Positions 45,043-53,518 of a stretch of 64,000 nt of DNA are shown in pieces. The notes beneath the pieces are model-generated. The model was not told the origin of the DNA. It ran no database searches and worked only from the letters and a program-made list of their open reading frames with translations. The stretch's first letter is position 1; every line of letters begins with the position of its first letter. The stretch covers positions 6,232 to 70,231 of the forward strand of contig CAPRTS010000007.1 of assembly GCA_948695535.1 (NCBI GenBank), written 5' to 3'. The translations under genes and the position numbers were made by a program. Source of the stretch: an uncultured Eubacteriales bacterium. Its GTDB lineage: Bacteria > Bacillota > Clostridia > Christensenellales > UBA1242.

Positions 45043-47238
45043 ATGATTATCGAAGCCGTCGTCGCGTCCGTGGTGTACAGCAACGCCGAAAGTGGCTATA
45101 CCGTGTTACGGTTGGACAACAATTTGACTGCCGTCGGGATTGCACCGTTCGCCGCGGTCGGGGCGGGGTATCGTTTCGTTGGCGAGTTCGTGAACAACGC
45201 TAAGCACGGCAAACAATTCGCCTTTAAGGAAATCACGTTGTTGCCACCCGACACGGAAGCCAAAATTTTGGCGTTCTTGGGCGGTGGCTTATTACCCGGA
45301 GTAGGCCCCGCGACCGCGCGCAAAATTGTGCAACGCTTCGGCGCGCAAACGTTAGACATAATTGCCAACGACCCGCAAGCCTTGTCGCAAGTGCGGGGTA
45401 TTTCGCCCGTTAAAGCCCAAACCATTGCCGCGAACTACCGCAGTATCCGTCAAATGCAAGACGTAATGATGTGGTTGTACCGTTTTGAAATCAGTTTGAA
45501 CTTGGCACAAAAAATCTACCAATATTACGGCGACGACACGATTGCCACCGTCGCCAAAAACCCGTACGCGCTGATTGAAACCATTGACGGGATTGGCTTC
45601 ACCACCGCCGACAACATGGCCAAAACGCTGGGCGTCGCCTATAACGGCACGTTCCGTGTGCGGGCGGGGATAGTGCACACTTTGAAGGTCAGCGCCGAAA
45701 CCGACGGGCACACTTACGTGACCTTGCCCGATTTGGTCGGCAAGGTTTGTCACTTGTTGCGCATTAAAATGGCAGAGTTAACCCCGACCTTTAACACGAT
45801 TATCAACGAGTTATGCATGGATCGTGTCGTGGTGCCGGTCACTATTGACGGTGAGCAAGGTATCCAGTTAATCCGCTTCTTTAACGCCGAAAAATCCATC
45901 GCGCAAAAAATCCGCTTGCTGATGCAAGAGCCGAAAACCCCCGCGCGCGTGGACGAGTTAATCGCCCATTACGAGCAGTTGCGGGGGATAACTTTCCACG
46001 CGACCCAAAAGCAGGCCATCAAACAAGCGGTCAGTGGTGGCGTCACGGTGATCACCGGGGGGCCCGGCACGGGGAAGACGACGATTATCAACGCAATTTT
46101 GTACATTAACCAAGCCAACGAGTTGACAACCCAGTTGTTGGCGCCGACGGGGCGGGCGGCCAAGCGTATGGAAGAGGCTACGGGACAGCAGGCGATGACG
46201 ATTCACCGTTGCTTGGATATGGATTACAAAATGGGCGCGGGCAAGTTTACTTACGACGACCCGAACAACTTTATCCGGCAAGACATGGTGATTGTCGACG
46301 AAGTTTCCATGTGCGATTGTCTACTGACGGCGTCGTTATTGCGGAAAATCTTGGTTGGCACGAAGGTGGTCTTCATCGGCGACATTGACCAGTTGCCCTC
46401 GGTGGGGGCGGGAAACGTCTTGGCCGATATCATTGATTCGGGCGTGGTGCCGACAACGCGTTTGACCCAAATTTACCGCACAGCCGAAAACGCCACGATT
46501 GCCGTTAACGCTCACCGCATCAACAATGGTGAAATGCCGTATCTCGATAACAAAAGCAGTGACTTCTTTTATTGCAATGTGGAAACACCAGATTTAATTA
46601 AAGATGAAATATTGGGGTTGTGTTTAACACGATTACCACAATATCTTGGGGTTGATCGTAATAAAGTGCAAGTTTTGGCGCCGATGAAGTTGGGCGCGGC
46701 CGGGGTTATCAATTTGAACCAATGCTTGCAAGCGGCCTTAAACCCACCTGCCCCCAACAAGGACGAATACACTTATGGTAGCACTGTATTTCGTTTGGGT
46801 GATCGCGTGATGCATACGGTTAATAACTATCGCCAAGAATGGACGAAAAATCACGAAACCGGCAAAGGGATTTTTAATGGCGATATTGGTAAAATTGTTG
46901 CCATCAACGCGGCGAACGGGGAAATTACCGTGGAATTGGAAGACGGTCGGGTCACGATTTACCCGCGCACCGAACTGAATGCGTTAACTTTATCTTACGC
47001 AATTACCGTTCACAAAAGCCAAGGCTGCGAATTTGACGTGGTGGTTATCCCCGTGGTGGCGGGGGCGTACATGATTATGACCCGTAATTTGCTGTATACG
47101 GCGGTAACGCGCGCTAAACGACTGGTAGTCTTGGTCGGGAAAACGGAAAATATCCAAAAAATGGTGGCGAACACTTACACCAAAAAACGCAACAGTTGCT
47201 TGAATAAATATTTACAATATTTTACCGATATGGCATAA
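45043..47238 (+). CDS. recD2: RecD2-type ATP-dependent 5'-3' DNA helicase
   Basis: A 731-aa SF1B helicase of the RecD2/YrrC type. It has an N-terminal OB-like region, helix-hairpin-helix segments (PGVGPATARKIVQRFG and IDGIGFTTAD), Walker A GGPGTGKTT (about residues 340-348), Walker B VIVDEVSMCD, and C-terminal motifs ITVHKSQGCEFD and LLYTAVTRAK. RecD2 acts in DNA repair and replication-fork maintenance without RecBC. Length is normal for the family. Most of the gene is C-ending-codon rich, but about 46560-46680 is abruptly AT-rich. Confidence 0.95.
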   Translation: MIIEAVVASVVYSNAESGYTVLRLDNNLTAVGIAPFAAVGAGYRFVGEFVNNAKHGKQFAFKEITLLPPDTEAKILAFLGGGLLPGVGPATARKIVQRFGAQTLDIIANDPQALSQVRGISPVKAQTIAANYRSIRQMQDVMMWLYRFEISLNLAQKIYQYYGDDTIATVAKNPYALIETIDGIGFTTADNMAKTLGVAYNGTFRVRAGIVHTLKVSAETDGHTYVTLPDLVGKVCHLLRIKMAELTPTFNTIINELCMDRVVVPVTIDGEQGIQLIRFFNAEKSIAQKIRLLMQEPKTPARVDELIAHYEQLRGITFHATQKQAIKQAVSGGVTVITGGPGTGKTTIINAILYINQANELTTQLLAPTGRAAKRMEEATGQQAMTIHRCLDMDYKMGAGKFTYDDPNNFIRQDMVIVDEVSMCDCLLTASLLRKILVGTKVVFIGDIDQLPSVGAGNVLADIIDSGVVPTTRLTQIYRTAENATIAVNAHRINNGEMPYLDNKSSDFFYCNVETPDLIKDEILGLCLTRLPQYLGVDRNKVQVLAPMKLGAAGVINLNQCLQAALNPPAPNKDEYTYGSTVFRLGDRVMHTVNNYRQEWTKNHETGKGIFNGDIGKIVAINAANGEITVELEDGRVTIYPRTELNALTLSYAITVHKSQGCEFDVVVIPVVAGAYMIMTRNLLYTAVTRAKRLVVLVGKTENIQKMVANTYTKKRNSCLNKYLQYFTDMA

Positions 47239-47239
47239 T
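47211..47239 (+). promoter_or_regulatory. Promoter of pheST
   Basis: TTTACA (47211-47216), a 17-bp spacer and CATAAT (47234-47239), lying partly inside the end of recD2. The -10 ends 8 nt before the pheS ATG, leaving no room for a T-box leader, which often controls pheST in Bacillota. Confidence 0.65.
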
Positions 47240-47247
47240 GGAAAGTA

Positions 47248-48249
47248 ATGGACATACTTAACGAACTGGCAAAAATTAAGGACGAAAACGCTTTGACGGC
47301 TTTCCACAAAAAGTACTTGTCGAAAACAGGTGAATTGACCGCACAATTACAGAATTTGAAAAATCTACCCGCTGACCAACGGGCCACGGAAGGTAACCGC
47401 ATCAACGAACTTAAACGCAATGTTGAACGCGAATTTTTCCGTAAGCAAACCGCGTTGCGCGAACAAGCCATTAACGATCAGTTGCGGGCAGATCCATTAG
47501 TCGATATTACTATTCCGGCAATTAACGTTCCACAGGGCAGTTTGCACCCGATTACTTATTTAATCCGTCGTGTGACCGAAATCTGTCGTTCAATGGGGTT
47601 CTTGGTGGTGGACGGTAACGAAGTGGTGACCGAATACGAAAATTTTGACGCGGTCAATGTGCCGGCCGATCACCCGGCTCGTGATATGCAGGACACGTTC
47701 TGGCTGACTAACGGTAAATTGTTAAAGACCCAAACTTCGGCCATGCAAAACGAAATTTTACGCAAGCACGGCCCCGTAGTTTCGGCGATTTTTCCTGGCC
47801 GTTGTTACCGTAACGAAGCCACGGACGCCAGTCACGAATTTGCCTTTTTTCAATGCGAAGGCATGATGGTGGGGGAGAATATCTCGATCGCGAATTTGAT
47901 TTACGTGATGAAAAAAATCTTATCGGGCGTTTACGGTAAAGATATTGATGTGCGTTTGCGGCCAGGCTACTTTCCGTTTGTTGAACCCGGGTTTGAACTG
48001 GACGCCAGTTGTCCGTTTTGTGAAGGAAAAGGGTGCAGTGTTTGCAAACATTCGGGGTGGATCGAATTTTGTGGTTGTGGAATGATTCACCAAAACGTAT
48101 TACGCCAAGCCAACGTTGATCCGGAACGGTACCAAGGTTTTGCTTTTGGTTTCGGCTTGACGCGGATGGCAATGATGCAGTACGCCATTAGCGACATTCG
48201 CCTACTGAACTCGGGTAACTTAGAATTTTTGCGAGGTATCAAACGATGA
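47248..48249 (+). CDS. pheS: Phenylalanyl-tRNA synthetase alpha subunit
   Basis: Catalytic subunit that activates Phe and charges tRNA-Phe, acting as an alpha2-beta2 tetramer with PheT. A 333-aa protein with an N-terminal coiled coil, class II motif 2 (GRCYRNEATDASHEFAFFQ) and motif 3 (GFAFGFGLTRMAM). The loop CPFC...CSVC near residues 252-262 is a cysteine-rich insertion seen in many PheS. The stop overlaps the pheT start as ATGA. Confidence 0.97.
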   Translation: MDILNELAKIKDENALTAFHKKYLSKTGELTAQLQNLKNLPADQRATEGNRINELKRNVEREFFRKQTALREQAINDQLRADPLVDITIPAINVPQGSLHPITYLIRRVTEICRSMGFLVVDGNEVVTEYENFDAVNVPADHPARDMQDTFWLTNGKLLKTQTSAMQNEILRKHGPVVSAIFPGRCYRNEATDASHEFAFFQCEGMMVGENISIANLIYVMKKILSGVYGKDIDVRLRPGYFPFVEPGFELDASCPFCEGKGCSVCKHSGWIEFCGCGMIHQNVLRQANVDPERYQGFAFGFGLTRMAMMQYAISDIRLLNSGNLEFLRGIKR

Positions 48250-50561
48250 AAATTTCGGTTAATTGGTTAAATGATTATGTTGATTTGTCGGGAATTTCCG
48301 CTCAGGAAATTGCGGCTAAGTTGACGCAAATTACCTGCGAAGTGGAGGAAGTTATTTCGGTTGGTCGGGGACTAGACACGGTAGTGGTGGGCAAAATATT
48401 AACGTGTGAAAACCACCCACAAAGTAACCACTTACACCTATTGACCGTAGATGTTGGCCGTAAACAACCACTACCCATTGTTTGCGGGGCACCGAACGCG
48501 CGGGCGGGCTTAACTGTGGCAGTTGCTACCGTCGGTACGGTAATGCCTAATGGCATGCAAATCGAAGCCGTTAAACTGCGTGGTTATGACAGTTGTGGTA
48601 TGTGTTGTTCCTATGCCGAGTTAGGCTACCAAGAAGACAACGATGGAATTATCGAATTGCCCGCTACCACCAAAATTGGCACCCCGATTACCGCGGTTTT
48701 ACCGGGCTTGGTTGATGATATAATTGATATTGATAATAAAAGTATTACTAATCGTCCTGACCTTTGGGGACATTATGGTATCGCTCGTGAATTGGCGGTA
48801 ATCTTTGACCGTCCGTTGCGTGCGATTAACACAACGAACTTACAAGCCTATAATAATTTACCGCCATTAAGCATTAAAATTGAAAATGACTATTGTTTAA
48901 GTTACGGTGCAATTAAAGTTGCCCGGGTTGGTGGTTATGCGTCACCCGCTTTAATCCAAAATCGCTTGTATAAGTTGGGACATAACAGCCACGGTTTGTT
49001 GGTGGACTTAACCAATTACATAATGTTGGCGTTTGGTAACCCATTGCACGCGTTTGACGCGAACAAAATGGGAAAAATCAGTATTGGCGCCGTGCCGTCG
49101 GGAACTGAATTTACCACTTTGAAAGACAATCAAATTACCGCCACTAAGGACATGTTGTTTGTTAAAGCCAACGGTAAGCCCGTGGCCTTGGCCGGTATTA
49201 TGGGCGGTAAGAACAGCGAGATTACTGATGCTACCACCGACGTAATTTTTGAAATTGCAACTTTTGATGCCGCGAATGTGCGTCGCACTTCGGTAACGGT
49301 GGGCATTCGCAGTGACGCCAGTATGCGTTACGAAAAAGCATTGGATCCGGAAACAAATTGGCTGGCGGCGGCAGAATTATTGCGTCTGTTAAAAAAATAC
49401 GCACCACAAGCTGCTGTGGTTTCGTCCTTTACGCGCGTGATGAACGCCAAGGCTGAACGCCCCGTGCAAAAAATTGTAGTGTCCAAACAACGCTTATGCA
49501 GTTTTACCGGGGTAGACTTTACCGACCAGTACGACTTGGTGCAACGCAAGTTAACGGCCTTGGGTTTCAAGCCGAAAATTACCGCTAAGGACATTACGGT
49601 AACGGTGCCGTCGTGGCGCAGTTGGAAAGATATTACCACGCCTGCCGATGTGATCGAAGAAATTATCCGTAACTATGGTTACCAAAATATTTTACCAGTA
49701 GCACCTACTGCGGAATTATCTCCGTTGCCACATGATCCCTATGCCACGGCCAAAGACCAAATCAAAGATACTTTGGCGTGGCAATACGCATTTAGTGAAG
49801 TGCATACCAATCTTTGGTACGACACTAAGGCCTTAAAACGGATGGGGTTAACGCCGGCTACTTACGCCACAATCGCGAACCCGTTTAATCAGGACGATAA
49901 CCAAATTCGCAGTGCTATGTTGCCCAGTATGCTGACCGTAGCAGTGAACAATAAGTTACAAACGGCGGTACGTGTCTTTGAGATTGGGCGCGTGATTAAC
50001 GCGGACGGCAGTGAAAGTGAACACTTGGCCGGGGTAGTGGTGGCGATGCCTTATCTCGCGGTAGCACAACTGTTAACGGCGACGTTCGACCGCTTGGGTT
50101 TCAAGTTGGACTATAAACTTAAGACTTTGAACGAACCAACTTTTCACCCGACTAATAATGCCGAAATTTGGTGCAATGGTCAGTTAGTTGGCAAAATTGG
50201 TATCATTCATCCGCACGTGATTACTTACGCCCCGGCTGTTGGTTTTGAAATCAATTTGTCGGCCATCGCGTGGGGCAGTGTTCCGCAAAATTTAGCACCC
50301 GTGTTGTCCAAATTCCCCAAAACGGAACTGGATTTCACCTTCGTTTGGGACGGCATTTATGCCGAGTTGGCAACTATTATGGCGGGTTTCAAACACCCGT
50401 ACGTGACGGGACAACGTTTGACGGCCGTGTACGAAAACCGTTATACCTTGACCTTTACCGTTTCTTGTCGTGAAAAAACACTTGACAAAGAAGAAATTAA
50501 GCAGATTCACCAAGAAATTGTTGACTTTGCTGCTAAAAATAGTGTACATCTTTATCAGTGA
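48246..50561 (+). CDS. pheT: Phenylalanyl-tRNA synthetase beta subunit
   Basis: A 771-aa beta subunit with the N-terminal EMAP-like tRNA-binding domain (VVGKILTCENHPQSNHLHLL), B3/B4 editing domain, B5 domain, catalytic-like core and C-terminal ferredoxin-fold anticodon-binding domain. The start overlaps the pheS stop, with GAGG eight to nine bases upstream. It is translationally coupled at its own end to the next gene through a GTGA overlap. Confidence 0.96.
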   Translation: MKISVNWLNDYVDLSGISAQEIAAKLTQITCEVEEVISVGRGLDTVVVGKILTCENHPQSNHLHLLTVDVGRKQPLPIVCGAPNARAGLTVAVATVGTVMPNGMQIEAVKLRGYDSCGMCCSYAELGYQEDNDGIIELPATTKIGTPITAVLPGLVDDIIDIDNKSITNRPDLWGHYGIARELAVIFDRPLRAINTTNLQAYNNLPPLSIKIENDYCLSYGAIKVARVGGYASPALIQNRLYKLGHNSHGLLVDLTNYIMLAFGNPLHAFDANKMGKISIGAVPSGTEFTTLKDNQITATKDMLFVKANGKPVALAGIMGGKNSEITDATTDVIFEIATFDAANVRRTSVTVGIRSDASMRYEKALDPETNWLAAAELLRLLKKYAPQAAVVSSFTRVMNAKAERPVQKIVVSKQRLCSFTGVDFTDQYDLVQRKLTALGFKPKITAKDITVTVPSWRSWKDITTPADVIEEIIRNYGYQNILPVAPTAELSPLPHDPYATAKDQIKDTLAWQYAFSEVHTNLWYDTKALKRMGLTPATYATIANPFNQDDNQIRSAMLPSMLTVAVNNKLQTAVRVFEIGRVINADGSESEHLAGVVVAMPYLAVAQLLTATFDRLGFKLDYKLKTLNEPTFHPTNNAEIWCNGQLVGKIGIIHPHVITYAPAVGFEINLSAIAWGSVPQNLAPVLSKFPKTELDFTFVWDGIYAELATIMAGFKHPYVTGQRLTAVYENRYTLTFTVSCREKTLDKEEIKQIHQEIVDFAAKNSVHLYQ

Positions 50562-51601
50562 ACGAGAACATCTTTTACATTGATGCTAAGACCAAAATTG
50601 TCGATTTTTTGACGACAGAATTTTCTGGTACGTTCCCGATTAAACTACAAAACCGTTTCTTGAATTTTTTCCCGCAAATTACCAATTATGAAGAAGAAGG
50701 GCATAAGTATAAGCCCGCGATTTTCTTTACTAATAACATTGATGCGGTTGTTAAAAATGTGCCCAATGCGACCAAAATCGTGCTGTTTAACGATATTAAC
50801 GAAAACATGTTTGCTTCTCGTTTGAAGAGTTTGATTCCGTTTTGTAACTTGAATTGGTGTGTTTACGTTTCCGTTTCGGACGAGAAAACCGAGTATGGTA
50901 TTTTCCGGATTATCAATAGTATCAAGGACGAAAGTTTGGAAACAGTGTTGTTTAAGTCACAAACATTGTTAGACAAGAGCAACAAACTGTTTGGTATTTA
51001 TGTTTATGCCGAAAATACTTGGACCATTACGATGCGCAGTTTAAAAGGGCGCATGGTGAACGTTAATTTCGCGTTAGACATTAAAGTGGTTAATAACTGG
51101 GAAGACGAAATTAAAGAATTTGTTGATGCCAGTTTTGCTAAATTGCGTACCAGTTCCAAAAAACTGCAAGACATTAAGAACATGTACAAAAATATCTTTA
51201 AAAATGTGATGCGTTCAATTGATGGTACCATTTGTGTGGTCGTTGATTCTGAATACAAGCCCGATGCTTTTTTTGAAGATGGTATTTGGCTGACGGAACC
51301 GATTAACTTGTCGAAACTATTTGCCCAAACCAACCAATATAACGAACAAAAATTGACGACCATTGCGGATGTGTTTATGACCATGTTGAATTTTGACGGC
51401 ATAACCGTAGTGGATAACATGGGACAAATTCGGGCGTATAACGTGTTTATTGAAACTAACTTGAAAGTTGCTGGCAATATTATGGGCGGTGCCAGAAAAC
51501 GGGCTGCCTATACAATTATTAACAGTAAACGCCCTAATATCATTGGTGTTTATTTCCAAAGCCACGAAGGCGAAATGTTTTACGCACCCGTTAAAAGGTG
51601 A
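50558..51601 (+). CDS. Protein with a C-terminal diadenylate-cyclase-like (DAC) domain
   Basis: A 347-aa protein starting with GTG that overlaps the pheT stop (GTGA). The last 75 residues read like a DisA_N/DAC fold: FDGITVVDNMGQIRAY (Asp280-Gly281, matching the DGA motif) and GGARKRAAY (residues 310-318, matching the RHR motif as RKR). Altered motifs suggest a nucleotide-sensing or inactive DAC-like sensor domain rather than a canonical c-di-AMP synthase. The N-terminal 250 residues match nothing I recognise. No transmembrane segment is seen. Confidence 0.6.
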   Translation: MNENIFYIDAKTKIVDFLTTEFSGTFPIKLQNRFLNFFPQITNYEEEGHKYKPAIFFTNNIDAVVKNVPNATKIVLFNDINENMFASRLKSLIPFCNLNWCVYVSVSDEKTEYGIFRIINSIKDESLETVLFKSQTLLDKSNKLFGIYVYAENTWTITMRSLKGRMVNVNFALDIKVVNNWEDEIKEFVDASFAKLRTSSKKLQDIKNMYKNIFKNVMRSIDGTICVVVDSEYKPDAFFEDGIWLTEPINLSKLFAQTNQYNEQKLTTIADVFMTMLNFDGITVVDNMGQIRAYNVFIETNLKVAGNIMGGARKRAAYTIINSKRPNIIGVYFQSHEGEMFYAPVKR

Positions 51602-53076
51602 AAAATTTTCTGTAAGCGTGGCATAATGTCGGGGAGGTGTTCGCAACCCAACGGGTGTGGCCACTGGTCATTACCAATTTCAACAGTAAACGCGGGTATG
51701 CCCATTCTTAAAGCCAAGTAATCAGTTAACCCGCCGTACGAATTTACGGACATGACGGCGCGATATTGAGTTAACTCGGCAATGTTTTGGGCAGTGGTTT
51801 GGTCGGCCACCCGACTGTAATAGATAACTTCACCTTTACTGTGTAAGGCTAGGCTAAGCGTTGGGTGGAAAGTGTTGATTAGTCGTAACAAGGCTTTGGT
51901 TTCCGGTTCACTGTGGGGGCGTCGCCCAATGTAGTTAGCAGGAGCGGGAGTAGTTAGGTTGCTGTGACCTTGCCCCCAGCCCGCGTCGTAATTGACATTC
52001 AAATCAACTGCGCGGGCGTTAGCTTTCCATAGACTAAAATCAGTACTACCAAGATTGATACGTTGTAAGCGTTGGTGATAACGGCGGGGTACAGTGGTTA
52101 ACCCTTGGGTAGCCAACGCGACACCATCGGGGTTACAATTTGGTACTAAAATTACCGCTACATCGTGGGGTAGATCACGGCACAACGGCAAAAGACCGTG
52201 GACAGCATTAACAGTCAACCACTCGCGCGCGTGCATACCACCGGTAATTAACAGCCGTTGTTTAGCCGATGGCTCGCCGAATAGGTAGGCAATCAGTGGC
52301 CGGTGTAAAACACTGTAACCAATAATATTGATTGAATCTAAGTATTGTAGGTCATGATAATCGCGTACGCCGTCGGGGAGTGTATCTGTTCCGCAAAAGT
52401 CTGTGCCGATTTGTAAATGTTGACGTCCAAAATGTTTAATAAAGTACAAATAGTGTTTTACAAAATCACAAAAACCACAATGGGTTGTGTTTTTAGTTAA
52501 AAACTTGGGTACTAAACATAAACCTACGGTGCCACCAGATTTGATGATAGTGCGCACTTGGCGGTTGGTTAAATTGCGTGGGTGGTGGCAAAGTGTGTTT
52601 AAAGCGGTGTGGGTGCAAAGCATGGGTTGTGTGGTTACGCGGGCAAACTGGTAGAAACTACGACGGTTTAAGTGGGCAGTGTCAATTTGAATACCTGCAT
52701 CTTCCAAAGCCTTTATGACTTGGTACCCCCACCGGGTAATGCCGCGGCGACTTTTGGCACCACCCGCCAAGGAGTTAGCGGCGTTCCACGTTAAACCGAC
52801 GCTGTGGGGGCGCAATTTGAGAAAAGCCTCCAAATTATCAGGCGTTAAAAACCAAGCGTCTTCAATGTGTAAACGACATACGGGATAGGCAGAATCGCGG
52901 TTTAATTTATCTATCAAGCGCTTTTTGACTTTGATGGTGGCCATCGGGTCAGGCAGGCGGGTAGTCCAAACCGATAACCAAATTTCACTAACACCGTCGC
53001 TTTTGGCTTTTTGTAAATAAGTGCGCAACTTGCTGGCGGGTAGGGCTAACAATGCGTCATTATGTAAATCAATCAT
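51580..53076 (-). CDS. Fused M19 dipeptidase and M14 zinc carboxypeptidase
   Basis: A 498-aa protein with two peptidase domains. Residues 1-245 match membrane/renal dipeptidase (M19): His5/Asp7 in DLHND, bridging Glu72, His135, His156 with the following HHPRNLTN, and Asp226 in GTDF. Residues 250-498 match M14 carboxypeptidases: HAREW (His282, Glu285), NPDG, His412 in LHSKGE, and catalytic Glu466 in FTVEIG. No signal peptide is seen, so a cytoplasmic role in degrading peptidoglycan-derived or imported peptides is likely. The 3' end overlaps the convergent DAC-like gene by 22 nt. Confidence 0.85.
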   Translation of the reverse strand: MIDLHNDALLALPASKLRTYLQKAKSDGVSEIWLSVWTTRLPDPMATIKVKKRLIDKLNRDSAYPVCRLHIEDAWFLTPDNLEAFLKLRPHSVGLTWNAANSLAGGAKSRRGITRWGYQVIKALEDAGIQIDTAHLNRRSFYQFARVTTQPMLCTHTALNTLCHHPRNLTNRQVRTIIKSGGTVGLCLVPKFLTKNTTHCGFCDFVKHYLYFIKHFGRQHLQIGTDFCGTDTLPDGVRDYHDLQYLDSINIIGYSVLHRPLIAYLFGEPSAKQRLLITGGMHAREWLTVNAVHGLLPLCRDLPHDVAVILVPNCNPDGVALATQGLTTVPRRYHQRLQRINLGSTDFSLWKANARAVDLNVNYDAGWGQGHSNLTTPAPANYIGRRPHSEPETKALLRLINTFHPTLSLALHSKGEVIYYSRVADQTTAQNIAELTQYRAVMSVNSYGGLTDYLALRMGIPAFTVEIGNDQWPHPLGCEHLPDIMPRLQKIFHLLTGA

Positions 53077-53155
53077 TGGTTATGCTTATGCGGGGAAGCA
53101 GTTGCTAAACACTACTAAATTGTGGTATATTGATAATAGGACTAACACAAGCCGT

Positions 53156-53518
53156 GGGGGCGATTGGCTTCGACGGTTGGCGGGCGGTTCGTTAAGCATA
53201 CCGGCGGGGAAACCATACGTTAATTGGTTTCAAAAAGACAAATGCAAGTCCCAAAAATGCAAACTTGGCTTTGGCTGCGTAAGTAGTTAAAGAACCAACG
53301 AACGACGCGTTTAACCCTTTTAACGATCGTTCGCCAACAAAGGGTGAATGGGACAGTATCTCCTTGGTTAACGGAAATATTGTTCGGCACCAAAGTTAAC
53401 CCTAACCGTATTACTTTGTCGTTAATTTAGCGGTTGGTAAATAAGATAACGACTATGTATGTAGAAGTACGAACCAGAAACCAATCGGACCCGGGTTCAA
53501 TTCCCGGCGTCTCCACCA
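53156..53518 (+). ncRNA. ssrA: Transfer-messenger RNA
   Basis: The 5' end GGGGGCG pairs with CGTCTCC before A-CCA at the 3' end (two G-U pairs), giving a seven-base acceptor stem. The T arm CCGGGTTCAATTCCCGG is clear and CCA is encoded. The tag reading frame starts at about 53244 and gives ASPKNANLALAA then TAA, matching the ALAA end expected for proteolysis tags. TTGCTA and TATATT upstream (53102-53131) may be the promoter. A mobile element follows immediately. Confidence 0.96.

Noticed and set aside
47211..47248. T-box riboswitch before pheS
   Set aside because: The promoter -10 ends 8 nt from the ATG, and the upstream DNA is recD2 coding sequence, so there is no room for a leader.
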